Shown here in pieces: positions 8,298 to 16,107 of a stretch of 64,000 bases of DNA (the stretch's first letter is position 1; each line of letters begins with the position of its first letter). The notes below the pieces were generated by a model, which saw only the letters and a list, made by a program, of their open reading frames with translations, was not told the DNA's origin and made no database searches. The position numbers and the translations under genes were made by a program. The stretch covers positions 1-64,000 of the forward strand of contig NZ_CBCRXM010000012.1 in assembly GCF_965137005.1 (NCBI RefSeq), read 5' to 3'. Source of the DNA: Sphingomonas_O antarctica. GTDB lineage: Bacteria; Pseudomonadota; Alphaproteobacteria; Sphingomonadales; Sphingomonadaceae.

Positions 8298-8998
8298 GGA
8301 TAGCGGCTCCCGACCAACGCCGCGATCGTCAGATCGGGCCTTTTGTCGCGCGACAAAGTCATCTCCACCGCACGCGGCAACAGATCGGCACGCGTCGGCT
8401 GCCAGCTCTCGCCCCAGTCCTGATCGCGGTAGCGCATCGTCACGCGCGTCACGCCGGTGGCCAGCACCACAGCCTGACCCTCGCTCGCGCCATCGACGCG
8501 GGCATAGGCCACGCGCTCCAGCCGTCCGTCACGCACGCGCCAATCGACACGGCGCAGCGCACTTTGCCCGATCGCCTCGGACCCCGTCACGCCCCCGCGC
8601 ACGAAGCTCAGCACAGGCGCAGCGCCGACGCCGTTGCTCCCGCCAAATGCCGGTCGCGCGCCGCCGTCTTCTCCGCGCCATACCCGCGCTTGTGCCTGCG
8701 CCAGATCGGCGGTGAGCAAGGCGACCAGGCGCTGTTCCCCCGCATCGGCATCGAGCCGCGCCGCCGCCGCGCCTTGTGCGCGCACTGCACCGCCAAACAA
8801 CGCCACGCCCGCCGCCGCCAGCATGCCGAAGATCAGCAGTGCGACCATCATCTCGACCAGCGTGAAGCCGTGTTGGGCGGAGTGTCCCGAGGGCCAGCTG
8901 CCGTCGTCCCGGCGCAGGCCGGGACCGCTACCGACGGTCGCGCTCCAACGCACGCGGCCCCGGCCTGCGCCGGGGCGACGAAATGGTGCACACCTCAT
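8294..8998 (-). CDS. gspJ: type II secretion minor pseudopilin GspJ with repeat-derived leader
   Basis: A 234-aa minor pseudopilin. The cleavage site and N-methylated helix read HG-FTLVEMMVALLIFGML, and the C-terminal part has the LLPRAVEMTLS strand typical of GspJ. ATG 8998 overlaps the gspI stop by 4 nt (ATGA). The leader before the cleavage site is about 47 residues, far longer than the usual 6-25. Most of it (RRPGAGRGRVRWSA and PGLRRDDG) is encoded by a 79-bp palindromic element at 8902-8980. A GTG inside the element is the only alternative start seen, and using it would still keep most of the repeat in the protein. Confidence 0.93.
   Translation of the reverse strand: MRCAPFRRPGAGRGRVRWSATVGSGPGLRRDDGSWPSGHSAQHGFTLVEMMVALLIFGMLAAAGVALFGGAVRAQGAAAARLDADAGEQRLVALLTADLAQAQARVWRGEDGGARPAFGGSNGVGAAPVLSFVRGGVTGSEAIGQSALRRVDWRVRDGRLERVAYARVDGASEGQAVVLATGVTRVTMRYRDQDWGESWQPTRADLLPRAVEMTLSRDKRPDLTIAALVGSRYP
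8902..8980. repeat. 79-bp palindromic element P1 inside gspJ leader
   Basis: The terminal arms CGTCGTCCCGGCGCAGGCC and, on the other strand, CGTCGCCCCGGCGCAGGCC form inverted repeats of about 27 bp (extending through GGGRCCGC) around a 25-bp centre. The element is near-identical in length and centre (ACGGTCGYGCTCCAACG) to P2 at 10352-10430. It lies wholly within the gspJ coding sequence and in the same reading frame as P2 in gspG. Confidence 0.93.
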
Positions 8999-9423
8999 TG
9001 GACCGTCCGCGCGAGCGTCAGCGCACCCGCCGGTCGGCCCGCATCGTCGCGCAAGGCCAGATCGATCCGCACGAAATCGGGATCGTCGGTCCGTTTGACC
9101 TCGCGCGTCCACGCCCAATTCCGCCCCGCATTGGCGATCGTGCCATCGGCATGCCCTACCGTCGGCGCCCGCGGATCGGTGAGCAAGGTCACCGCCAGAT
9201 TGTTGAGTGTGACCTGCCCGTACGTCCGGTCCGCCACCGCCGCCGTCGTGCGCAGCGTCAACGCTTCGAGCCGGACCAGTGCCAGCGCGACAAGCCCGAA
9301 TATCGCCAGCGCGACCAGCATTTCGATCAGTGTGAAGCCGTGTTCGGCGGAACGCCACGAGGGCGTGAAGCCGTGTTCGGCGGAACGCCCCAAGGACTTA
9401 AATCCGCACTCACTCTTCGACAC
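8995..9423 (-). CDS. gspI: type II secretion minor pseudopilin GspI
   Basis: A 142-aa pseudopilin with cleavage motif HG-FTLIEMLVALAIFGLVAL and a C-terminal region typical of GspI (TLNNLAVTLLTDPR, AGRNWAWTREV). The start is GTG 9423, overlapping gspH by 14 nt. The leader is unusual: RSAEHGFT occurs twice, 11 codons apart, so there are two G-F prepilin peptidase motifs. Only the second is followed by the Glu-containing hydrophobic helix. The duplication is exact at DNA level over 25 bp. Confidence 0.93.
   Translation of the reverse strand: MSKSECGFKSLGRSAEHGFTPSWRSAEHGFTLIEMLVALAIFGLVALALVRLEALTLRTTAAVADRTYGQVTLNNLAVTLLTDPRAPTVGHADGTIANAGRNWAWTREVKRTDDPDFVRIDLALRDDAGRPAGALTLARTVQ
9332..9389. 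repeat. 33-bp-period tandem duplication in gspI leader
   Basis: The plus-strand 25-mer beginning GTGAAGCCGTGTTCGGCGGA occurs at 9332-9356 and again at 9365-9389, an in-frame offset of 33 bp. A diverged third relative (GTGAAGCCGTGTTGGGCGGA) begins the same region of gspJ near 8860, so this block is shared between neighbouring pseudopilin genes. Confidence 0.92.
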
Positions 9424-9868
9424 GAACGGTCCCGTCCGCGCTGACTTGAACCGCGATGGCCCGGCCGGCGCGTTGCAGTCGCAAGGTCGCAGGGTCGCTG
9501 AGCCCCGTGCTGTCGAATGCGACGGTCACCGCGGCGGTCGCCCGCGTATCACGCTCCCATGCGACCGGACGCCCTGCCTTGCCGCCCCAAGGCAGCCAGC
9601 GCCCGCCGCGCCGTTCCTCGACGCGATAGCCCGCGCCGTCGGCCGTCACGCGCGCCGGACGCCCGCTCACGATCGCGGCATTGCGCGCGGCGACCGCGCG
9701 GGCGGCGAAGGCCGTCGCCTCCTGACGCAATCCAGCCGCTCCCGAAGGCAACGCCGTCACCACCGCCGCACTCGCCAGCGCGACGATGACCAGCACGACC
9801 ATCAGTTCGATCAAGGTAAAGCCGGTTTCGGAACGTCTCGACGACGCAGGGCCACTTTCCCCTCCCAT
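9410..9868 (-). CDS. gspH: type II secretion minor pseudopilin GspH
   Basis: A 152-aa pseudopilin with cleavage site TG-FTLIELMVVLVIVALASA and the GspH-type C-terminal domain (LPSGAAGLRQEATAFAARAV, AITVAFDSTGLS-like strands). I place the start at ATG 9868, giving a 16-residue leader (MGGESGPASSRRSETG). The next ATG upstream in frame (10003) lies inside gspG and would add a long basic run read from a repeat. The chosen ATG sits in the loop of an 8-bp hairpin belonging to the repeat that fills the gspG-gspH gap, with no clear Shine-Dalgarno. Expression level is therefore uncertain. Confidence 0.88.
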   Translation of the reverse strand: MGGESGPASSRRSETGFTLIELMVVLVIVALASAAVVTALPSGAAGLRQEATAFAARAVAARNAAIVSGRPARVTADGAGYRVEERRGGRWLPWGGKAGRPVAWERDTRATAAVTVAFDSTGLSDPATLRLQRAGRAIAVQVSADGTVRVEE

Positions 9869-9972
9869 CGGGAGGGGCGAATCGCGCGGCGCGCGAGCCG
9901 GGGTGGGCGTCGCGACCGGGAAAAGCCACCCCCGCTCGGTTGCGCCGAGTCGTCTCTCCCGGTGGGAGGAGA
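9856..9972. repeat. GC-rich repeat element R1 between gspG and gspH
   Basis: The element is bounded by two small hairpins: CCCCTCCC-atc-GGGAGGGG (9859-9877, perfect 8 bp) and CTCCC-ggt-GGGAG (9956-9968). Between them is GC-rich sequence with partial symmetry. It resembles the element at 40902-41017 in overall type (CCCTCCC hairpins plus a CCCACCC-like block). It fills the only real gap in the gsp operon and supplies the gspH start codon. Confidence 0.75.
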
Positions 9973-9977
9973 AGACG

Positions 9978-10448
9978 TTACTGCCAGTTGCCGATATCGG
10001 CATTCTCGCCCGTTCCGCCCGGTTGCCCGTCGGCGCCCAGGCTCGTGATGTCATAGGCGCCATGCTGGCCCGGAAAGGCGTAGATGTACGGTCGTCCCCA
10101 CGGGTCGTCGGGCAATTTCTTGATATAACCGCCACTCGCCGAAAGGACGCGCAGCCCCTGTTCCGCACTCGGATATTGGTTGGTGTCCAACCGGTAATGC
10201 TCGACCGCCTGATCCAGCGTCGCGATGTCGGCCTTCGCCTTGGTGCCGTTGGCCTTGCCCAATGACGGCAGCACGTTGATCGCGACGATCGTCGCCAGCA
10301 GTCCGATGATCACGATGACGACCATCAGCTCGACGAGCGTGAAACCATCCTCGTCACCCCGGCGCAGGCCGGGGCCGCGATAAACGGTCGTGCTCCAACG
10401 CCAGCGGTCCCGGCCTGCGCCGGGACGACGGAACTTCAACATCATCAT
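9978..10448 (-). CDS. gspG: type II secretion major pseudopilin GspG with repeat-derived leader
   Basis: A 156-aa major pseudopilin: cleavage site DG-FTLVELMVVIVIIGLLAT, the conserved helix and LDQAVEHYRLDTNQYPS, then the signature LPDDPWGRPYIYAFPG and calcium-site-like C-terminal loop SLGADGQPGGTGENADIGNW. It starts at ATG 10448 (three consecutive ATGs), overlapping the gspF stop (ATGA). The leader is about 35 residues and is largely encoded by palindromic element P2 (FRRPGAGRDRWRWS, GPGLRRGDE). No ATG, GTG or TTG occurs in frame between the element and the cleavage site, so the repeat must be translated. Confidence 0.97.
   Translation of the reverse strand: MMMLKFRRPGAGRDRWRWSTTVYRGPGLRRGDEDGFTLVELMVVIVIIGLLATIVAINVLPSLGKANGTKAKADIATLDQAVEHYRLDTNQYPSAEQGLRVLSASGGYIKKLPDDPWGRPYIYAFPGQHGAYDITSLGADGQPGGTGENADIGNWQ
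10352..10430. repeat. 79-bp palindromic element P2 inside gspG leader
   Basis: The arms CGTCACCCCGGCGCAGGCC and, on the opposite strand, CGTCGTCCCGGCGCAGGCC flank a centre containing ACGGTCGTGCTCCAACG. It is the same length and orientation as P1 in gspJ and is read in the same frame, giving the shared peptide RRPGAGR and PGLRR. Confidence 0.93.
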
Positions 10449-11671
10449 CGTCCTACCAGTGTTTCGAGCTGCAAGATCGGCAGCAATATCGACAAGACGA
10501 TCGTCGCCACGACCCCGCCCATCACCACGATGATCGCGGGTTCGAGCAGCGCCAGCGCGCCTTTCGTAAATGTATCGAACTCGCGCTCCAGATAATCCGC
10601 TGCGCGCGACAACATCGTGTCGAGCTGCCCCGACACTTCGCCCGACGCGGTCAGATAGACCAGCAACGGCGGAAATATCGCCGCGCGCTTCATGGCGCCC
10701 GAAAGGCTGCCCCCGCCACGGATCGCCTCGACGATACCTTCCGACGCCAGTTTGAGGCGGCGATTATGCACCGTCTTTGCGGTCAGGCTCAGCCCCTCGA
10801 GCAGCGGCAATCGCGCGCCGACCATCGTCGACAGCGTCCGCGCCATGCGCGCGGCATGCAGGTCGCGCGCCAGCCGCCCGATCAGCGGCAATCGCAGCCA
10901 GAACGTATCGAATCTCAGCCGTATCGAGCTATCCTGCAACGCGCGCCACGAGGCGAATCCGGCCAGCGCGATCACCGCCAGCATCGCCCACCAATAATGC
11001 GCGATCAGCCGCGACGTCGCCATCACGAAACGCGTCAGCAACGGCAATTGCTGCCCCATCGTATCGAACTGATCGACGACCTTGGGCACGACGAACACCA
11101 TCAGCAGGATGACGACCAGGCTTGCGACCACCGACAACACGATCGGATAGGCCAGGGCCGTGGTGATCTTGGCGCGCATTTCCGCCTGACGTTCGAGCAG
11201 GTCGGACAGCCGTTCCAATATCTGCGGCAGCGTCCCCGCGCCCTCCCCTGCCGACACCATCGCACGGTATAACGGCGGAAAACTCTTTGGCTCGCGCGCC
11301 ATGGCGTCGCTCAACCGCCGCCCCTCGACAACGCCGGCATGCACGCGGGACAGGATCGCGGCCGCACCCTTATGTTCTTCCTGTCGCGAGATCGTCCGCA
11401 ACGCTTCCTCAAGCGGCGTGACGAGAGCCAGCGTGGCAAGCTGGCGCGTGAACAGGGTCAATTGCTTGCCCGATAATTTGCGCCCGCCAAATGCCTCGAA
11501 GCTGAACAGCGGCGCAGCGACCGGTGCCGCGCCATTCGCCGCCTCGACCTTGACGACGTAAAGCTTGCGTCCGGTCAGCCGCGCCCGCGCATCACTAACA
11601 TCGTTGGCGGCGACCTGGCCGCGCCGTTCGCGCCCGGCGGTATCGAGCGCGAGATAGGCGAACTCAGCCAT
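10445..11671 (-). CDS. gspF: type II secretion inner-membrane platform protein GspF
   Basis: A 408-aa polytopic protein with two tandem GspF/PilC domains (about 70-195 and 270-395). Visible signatures are LTLFTRQLATL, YPIVLSVVASLVVILLMVFVVPK at the first membrane pair, LPLLEGL in the second domain, and the C-terminal LLEPAIIVVMGGVVATIVLSILLPI helix. It forms the inner-membrane core that couples GspE ATP hydrolysis to pseudopilus assembly. It starts at ATG 11671, overlapping gspE by 8 nt. Confidence 0.97.
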   Translation of the reverse strand: MAEFAYLALDTAGRERRGQVAANDVSDARARLTGRKLYVVKVEAANGAAPVAAPLFSFEAFGGRKLSGKQLTLFTRQLATLALVTPLEEALRTISRQEEHKGAAAILSRVHAGVVEGRRLSDAMAREPKSFPPLYRAMVSAGEGAGTLPQILERLSDLLERQAEMRAKITTALAYPIVLSVVASLVVILLMVFVVPKVVDQFDTMGQQLPLLTRFVMATSRLIAHYWWAMLAVIALAGFASWRALQDSSIRLRFDTFWLRLPLIGRLARDLHAARMARTLSTMVGARLPLLEGLSLTAKTVHNRRLKLASEGIVEAIRGGGSLSGAMKRAAIFPPLLVYLTASGEVSGQLDTMLSRAADYLEREFDTFTKGALALLEPAIIVVMGGVVATIVLSILLPILQLETLVGR

Positions 11672-13118
11672 CTTCGCCGGTCCGCCGCGAAATCCGCACC
11701 GCTTCCTCGGGCGTTGTCACGCCGTCGAGCGCCATCTGCCGCACCGCGACCGACAGCGTTGGCGCGCGGCGGAATGCGTGCGCGACGATCGCATCCTCGC
11801 TGGCGTCTTCGTTGATCAGCCGCCGGATCGTCTCGTCGATCTTCACCGCCTCGAACACCGCGATCCGCCCGCGATAACCGCTGCCGCTACAGGTCTCGCA
11901 GCCGACAGGCTCATAAACCGCCGTTCCCTCGGCCACGCCCAGCAACGCCGCGACGTTTGCGCTCGCCGGTTCCGCGCGCCGGCACGTTTCGCACAGCTTG
12001 CGCACCAGCCGCTGAGCCATCACCGCGCGCAACGTCGAGGCGAGCAGGAACGGCTCGACCTTCATGTCGCGCATTCGCGTCACCGCGCCGATGGCATCGT
12101 TGGTATGGACGGTGGACAACACCAGATGCCCTGTCAGCGACGCCTGGACGGCAATCTCCGCCGTCTCCCGGTCGCGGATTTCACCGACCATCACGACATC
12201 GGGGTCCTGCCGCAGGATTGCGCGCAACCCCGTCGCGAAGCTCATCCCGACCTTGGTGTTGACCTGCGTCTGCCCGACGCCATCGACCGCATATTCGACC
12301 GGGTCCTCGACCGTCAGGATATTGCGCGACCCGTCGTTGAGCAGGCGCAGCGCGGCATACAGCGTCGTCGTCTTGCCGCTGCCTGTCGGCCCGGTGACCA
12401 GCAAAATGCCGTTCGGCTCCGCAATCGCTTCGCGCAGCACCCGTTCGCTATGCGCGTCGAGGCCCAGGGCCTCCAGCTCGATCCCGGCATTGTCCTTGTC
12501 GAGGATGCGCAACACCACCCGCTCGCCGCCGCGCGCGGGCAAGGTCGAAACGCGCACGTCGAGCGACTTGCCTGCCAGCGTCAGCCCGATGCGCCCGTCC
12601 TGCGGCACGCGCCGCTCGGCAATGTCGAGACGCGCCATCACCTTGATGCGACTGACGATGACCGGCGCGACATGCGGCGGCATCCGCAACGTCTCGCGCA
12701 GCAGTCCGTCGATCCGCATCCGCACCACCAGCCCGCTGTCATACGGCTCGATATGGATATCGCTGACGCCCTGCCGCACCGCTTCGGCGAAAATGCCGTT
12801 GATCAGGCGGATGACCGGCGCATCGTCGGCGCTGTCGAGCAAATCCTCGGCGCTGGGCAGCGCACTCGCCAGCGCATCGATTTCCTCGCGCCCCATCGCC
12901 AGCGCCGCTTCGGCACCGTCCATCGCGTAGCTGTCGCCCAGCAACCGGTCGAAATCGGCCGCCGGGGCGTGCGTCACCGCAAATGGCCGCGCCAGCCAGC
13001 GGCGCACTTCGATCAGCACCTTGGGGTCGCTGCCTTTGCGCAACGCAACGCCGTCGCCGGTCAGGATCACGCCGAACTTGCGCGCAAAGGCGTAAGGGAT
13101 CGGCGCGATGCCGCTCAT
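11664..13118 (-). CDS. gspE: type II secretion assembly ATPase GspE
   Basis: A 484-aa hexameric traffic ATPase. Visible are the N-terminal domain, VSDIHIEPYDSGLVVRMRIDG (N2), Walker A GPTGSGKTTTLY at 243-254, the Asp box VEDPVEY, Walker B DPDVVMVGEIRDRETA, the His box VLSTVHTNDA, and a tetracysteine zinc element (LCETC and GCETCSGSGY). It powers pseudopilus assembly from the cytoplasm. ATG 13118 overlaps the gspD stop by 4 nt. Confidence 0.98.
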   Translation of the reverse strand: MSGIAPIPYAFARKFGVILTGDGVALRKGSDPKVLIEVRRWLARPFAVTHAPAADFDRLLGDSYAMDGAEAALAMGREEIDALASALPSAEDLLDSADDAPVIRLINGIFAEAVRQGVSDIHIEPYDSGLVVRMRIDGLLRETLRMPPHVAPVIVSRIKVMARLDIAERRVPQDGRIGLTLAGKSLDVRVSTLPARGGERVVLRILDKDNAGIELEALGLDAHSERVLREAIAEPNGILLVTGPTGSGKTTTLYAALRLLNDGSRNILTVEDPVEYAVDGVGQTQVNTKVGMSFATGLRAILRQDPDVVMVGEIRDRETAEIAVQASLTGHLVLSTVHTNDAIGAVTRMRDMKVEPFLLASTLRAVMAQRLVRKLCETCRRAEPASANVAALLGVAEGTAVYEPVGCETCSGSGYRGRIAVFEAVKIDETIRRLINEDASEDAIVAHAFRRAPTLSVAVRQMALDGVTTPEEAVRISRRTGEDG

Positions 13119-15253
13119 CGCCGCTTCCGCCGATCGACAGGCAGCGGCTGCACCGTCGTCGACGACACGCTGGGCATCAGGGTCCGCACCTCATTCTCCG
13201 CCACCGGCGGCGCGGGCGGCTCGATGCCCATATAATCGCGCAGCAATTCGTCGATGGACGGCTCGGCATTGGGGTCCTGAACCATCTGCGCGCCGCGGAT
13301 ATAGCCATAGCGTTGCGCCGCCAGCGCCGCCGCATCCGCCGCGGTGCGCAGGATCGTCGGGCGGATGAACACCATCAAATTGGTCTTGCCGCGCGATCGC
13401 GTGCGCGACCGGAACAGCTCGCCGACCAGCGGAATGTCCCCAAGCAACGGCACTTTTTCCAGCGTCCGCCGCTCGCTGTCGTCGAGCAATCCGCCGATCG
13501 CCATGATCTGCCCGTCATCGACGGTCATGGTCGTCTGAATTTCACGCTTGTTGAGGATCAGATCGGCCGAATTGGTCGTCACCGGCCCGGCAATCGAGCT
13601 GACCTCCTGACGCAAATACAGCTTGATCGTCCCGCCGGCATTGATCTGCGGCTTTACCTCCAGCTGGATACCGACATTCTGGCGCTGAACGGTGCGAAAC
13701 GCATTGTCGAAATTGTTCGACAGCGCCTCGCCCGTCGTCACCGGGATTTCCTGCCCGACAAGAATTTTCGCTTCCTGATTGTCGAGCGTGACGATCGACG
13801 GCGTCGACAACAGGTTCGACTGATTGTCCTGCTGCACCGCGTTGAGGATCGCGCCTAGATAATAACCGCCGCCCAGCTTGATCGCCGCGCCGCCCACCCC
13901 GCCCGTCGCGGTGCCCAGGCTGGTCAGCGCGTTGGCGATCAGGTCGCCGCTGTTGGTGTTGCCGCTGGTCGTCGTGGTCGTCGTGCCGTTGACCGTCGTC
14001 GTCGTGGTCGTGCCGCCCGACAATTTGTTGGACAGCAATGCCGCGGCGATCGGCAGGATGCCGGGCACGACGTTGGAATAGGTCGTGAAGCCCCCGCCGC
14101 TCGGTCCACCCGCCGCCAGCTGGATGCCCAGCTTGCGCGCCGCCGTGTCCGAAATCTCGACGATGATCGCCTCGACCAGCACTTGTTCGCGCCGCGTGTC
14201 GAGCTGGCGGATCACTTCCCCCAACGTCCGCTGAACATCGGCGGAGGCGGAGATGATCACCGCGTTGACGCCTTCGTAGCGCGCGATGACGGCGTTCTTG
14301 CCGCTGCTGCCCGACGACGTGACGGTGGTGCCGGTGTTCTGCGCCGCGCTCGTCTCCGCGCTCGGCCGCACGGAAGTGCCGGGCAATTGCGGCGTGGACG
14401 GATTGGTCGAAACCACTTGCGGGGTGATCGACACCGATTGCCCGACCAGTTGCTGCAACACCGGCAGCAGTTTTTCGGCATCGGCATTCTGCAGGAACAC
14501 CACGCGGATTTCGCTGCCCGCCGCCGCGCGCCGGTCGAGGTCGGCAACAATGGCGGCAGTCCGCGCGAGCGATGACGGATCGCCGCGCAGGATCACCGAA
14601 TTGGAACTGTCGATCGCGACCGCCGCCACGCCGCTGCGCGCGTCGCCCGCATTCAGTCCCTGCAACGCCTGGACGATTTCGCGCGCCCCCGCATTGCGCA
14701 GCGCGATGACCCGCGTCTGACCCCCGCCGTCGGCATCCAACCGGCCCAACAACGTGCGGATGCGGCGGATATTGTCGGCATAATCGGCGACCACCAGGCT
14801 GTTCGCCGCCTTGTTGGCGCTGACCGATCCTTCGCGGCTGACCAGCGGACGCACCGTGTCGATCATCGACGACGCATCGACGCCGCGCATCCGGAAAATC
14901 TCGGTCACGAACGCATTGCGCGCCGCCCCGACGCTGCCAATGCGTCCAGGCTGCGTCGCCGCACCCTCAGAAGGCTGGATGCGATACGCCCCGCCGCCGA
15001 TCGGCACCGCGATCAGGCCGTTGGCGCGCAACGTCGACAGGAACACTTCGAAATATTCGGAGCGGCTCAGCGGTCGGTCGGTCACCACCGAAACCTTCCC
15101 CGTCACGCGTTGATCGATGACGAAGGTCCGCCCGGTGACTTTCGACGCGTCCTGGATGAACGCGCGAATGTCCGCATCGCGCAGATTCAGGACTTGCTGT
15201 GCCAGGGCCGGCGTCGCCAGCGCCAGCGCAATAGCCGCTCCCCACAATTTCAT
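13115..15253 (-). CDS. gspD: type II secretion outer-membrane secretin GspD
   Basis: A 712-aa secretin with signal peptide (MKLWGAAIALALATPALAQ), N0 domain (VLNLRDADIRAFIQDASKVT), three N-repeats including ASSMIDTVRPLVS and DADGGGQTRVIALRNA, and the C-terminal secretin domain with LLSTPSIVTLDNQEAKILVG and VPLLGDIPLVGELFRS. A Thr/Gly-rich low-complexity loop (about residues 410-430, TTTTTTVNGTTTTTTSG) lies within the beta barrel lip region. It ends in a Pro-rich tail that might bind a pilotin, though no gspS gene is in the window. ATG 15253 overlaps gspC by 4 nt. Confidence 0.98.
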   Translation of the reverse strand: MKLWGAAIALALATPALAQQVLNLRDADIRAFIQDASKVTGRTFVIDQRVTGKVSVVTDRPLSRSEYFEVFLSTLRANGLIAVPIGGGAYRIQPSEGAATQPGRIGSVGAARNAFVTEIFRMRGVDASSMIDTVRPLVSREGSVSANKAANSLVVADYADNIRRIRTLLGRLDADGGGQTRVIALRNAGAREIVQALQGLNAGDARSGVAAVAIDSSNSVILRGDPSSLARTAAIVADLDRRAAAGSEIRVVFLQNADAEKLLPVLQQLVGQSVSITPQVVSTNPSTPQLPGTSVRPSAETSAAQNTGTTVTSSGSSGKNAVIARYEGVNAVIISASADVQRTLGEVIRQLDTRREQVLVEAIIVEISDTAARKLGIQLAAGGPSGGGFTTYSNVVPGILPIAAALLSNKLSGGTTTTTTVNGTTTTTTSGNTNSGDLIANALTSLGTATGGVGGAAIKLGGGYYLGAILNAVQQDNQSNLLSTPSIVTLDNQEAKILVGQEIPVTTGEALSNNFDNAFRTVQRQNVGIQLEVKPQINAGGTIKLYLRQEVSSIAGPVTTNSADLILNKREIQTTMTVDDGQIMAIGGLLDDSERRTLEKVPLLGDIPLVGELFRSRTRSRGKTNLMVFIRPTILRTAADAAALAAQRYGYIRGAQMVQDPNAEPSIDELLRDYMGIEPPAPPVAENEVRTLMPSVSSTTVQPLPVDRRKRR

Positions 15254-16047
15254 TGCGTCGGTCCCTGCACGTTTACCGTCAACGTCTGTCCACCGCGCGT
15301 CACCGTCAATGCCGTAATCCCCGTCTCACTGGGCGCGGCCAGCGCCCGGTCGATCTGTGTGCCCTGTCTGACCGCCATACCATTGATTGCCGTCACCACG
15401 TCACCCGGTTGCAGGCCCGACGCGCGAAACGCCGGATTGCCGGCATCGCCGCTGACCGTCACGCCGTTCGGACCGGGCGCCGACAAGGTGACCCCGGGGA
15501 TCGGCGAAGGCGCGGCGACCGGCACCACGGACGACAGCGACGGTGGCGGCGGCGGTCCGCCGACCACCGCGCGCGGCGGCACCGACTGGTCGAGAAACAC
15601 CTGCTCCAACGCCCCGCCGCGATCGACCGTCACGCTGTCGAACGCCACCGATCTCAGGATCACGCCGGGCATCACCGCCTCGCCGGGGGCGTAACTGCTC
15701 TGCACTCCGTCCGGTCCGGCGAGGATCGCCGACCCCTGCCCCGTGGCGGCATCGAGGCGCACCCCGAACAGCTTGAGCGGCAGGCTGGACGCGGCAACCG
15801 GGCCATTGCTCGGCGACAGGCGCCCGAACGGATCGAACCGGCTGAGCAACGCCACGTCGGCGGGCGGGATCACCGCGCCGCCGCGCCAGTCACCCACCGG
15901 GCCGAGCGGCGTCACCACCACCCACACCAGCCGCGCGGCCTGAACCGCCAGCGCGACGATCAACGCGGCGCGCAGGATAGCGTAAGGCGCGGGGGCTGGT
16001 AGCCCCCGCGCCCAACGCCGCACTGCTGTATCAGCCGCCAGTTTCAC
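15250..16047 (-). CDS. gspC: type II secretion protein GspC with PDZ domain
   Basis: A 265-aa inner-membrane protein: a short cytoplasmic N-terminus, one helix at about 25-46, and the homology region LPLKLFGVRLDAATGQGSAIL that contacts the secretin N0 domain. A Pro-rich linker (GGPPPPPSLSS) follows, then a C-terminal PDZ domain (about 180-262, FRASGLQPGDVVTAINGMAV). It is the first gene of the gsp operon. The start is GTG 16047; a nearby upstream ATG is out of frame and terminates immediately. An inverted repeat sits just upstream. Confidence 0.93.
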   Translation of the reverse strand: MKLAADTAVRRWARGLPAPAPYAILRAALIVALAVQAARLVWVVVTPLGPVGDWRGGAVIPPADVALLSRFDPFGRLSPSNGPVAASSLPLKLFGVRLDAATGQGSAILAGPDGVQSSYAPGEAVMPGVILRSVAFDSVTVDRGGALEQVFLDQSVPPRAVVGGPPPPPSLSSVVPVAAPSPIPGVTLSAPGPNGVTVSGDAGNPAFRASGLQPGDVVTAINGMAVRQGTQIDRALAAPSETGITALTVTRGGQTLTVNVQGPTQ

Positions 16048-16052
16048 CGCCC

Positions 16053-16078
16053 AAGGTCCGTCATGAATTCCGGACCTT
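16053..16078. promoter_or_regulatory. 8-bp inverted repeat upstream of gspC
   Basis: AAGGTCCG (16053-16060) and CGGACCTT (16071-16078) form a perfect 8-bp stem around a 10-nt loop, in the 60-bp space between the receptor stop codon and the gspC start. There is no T-tract, so it is not a standard terminator. It overlaps the likely gspC translation initiation region and could modulate it. Confidence 0.45.
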
Positions 16079-16107
16079 AGGGGTGAACAGGCGTCCGCGC
16101 CAAGCGC

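Noticed and set aside
9869..10168. Earlier gspH starts giving a leader of about 100 residues
   Set aside because: They lie inside gspG or read through the R1 repeat as a basic low-complexity run; ATG 9868 gives a normal 16-residue prepilin leader.
16053..16078. Calling the inverted repeat upstream of gspC an intrinsic terminator
   Set aside because: No U-run follows on either strand; it is reported as a possible regulatory hairpin instead.
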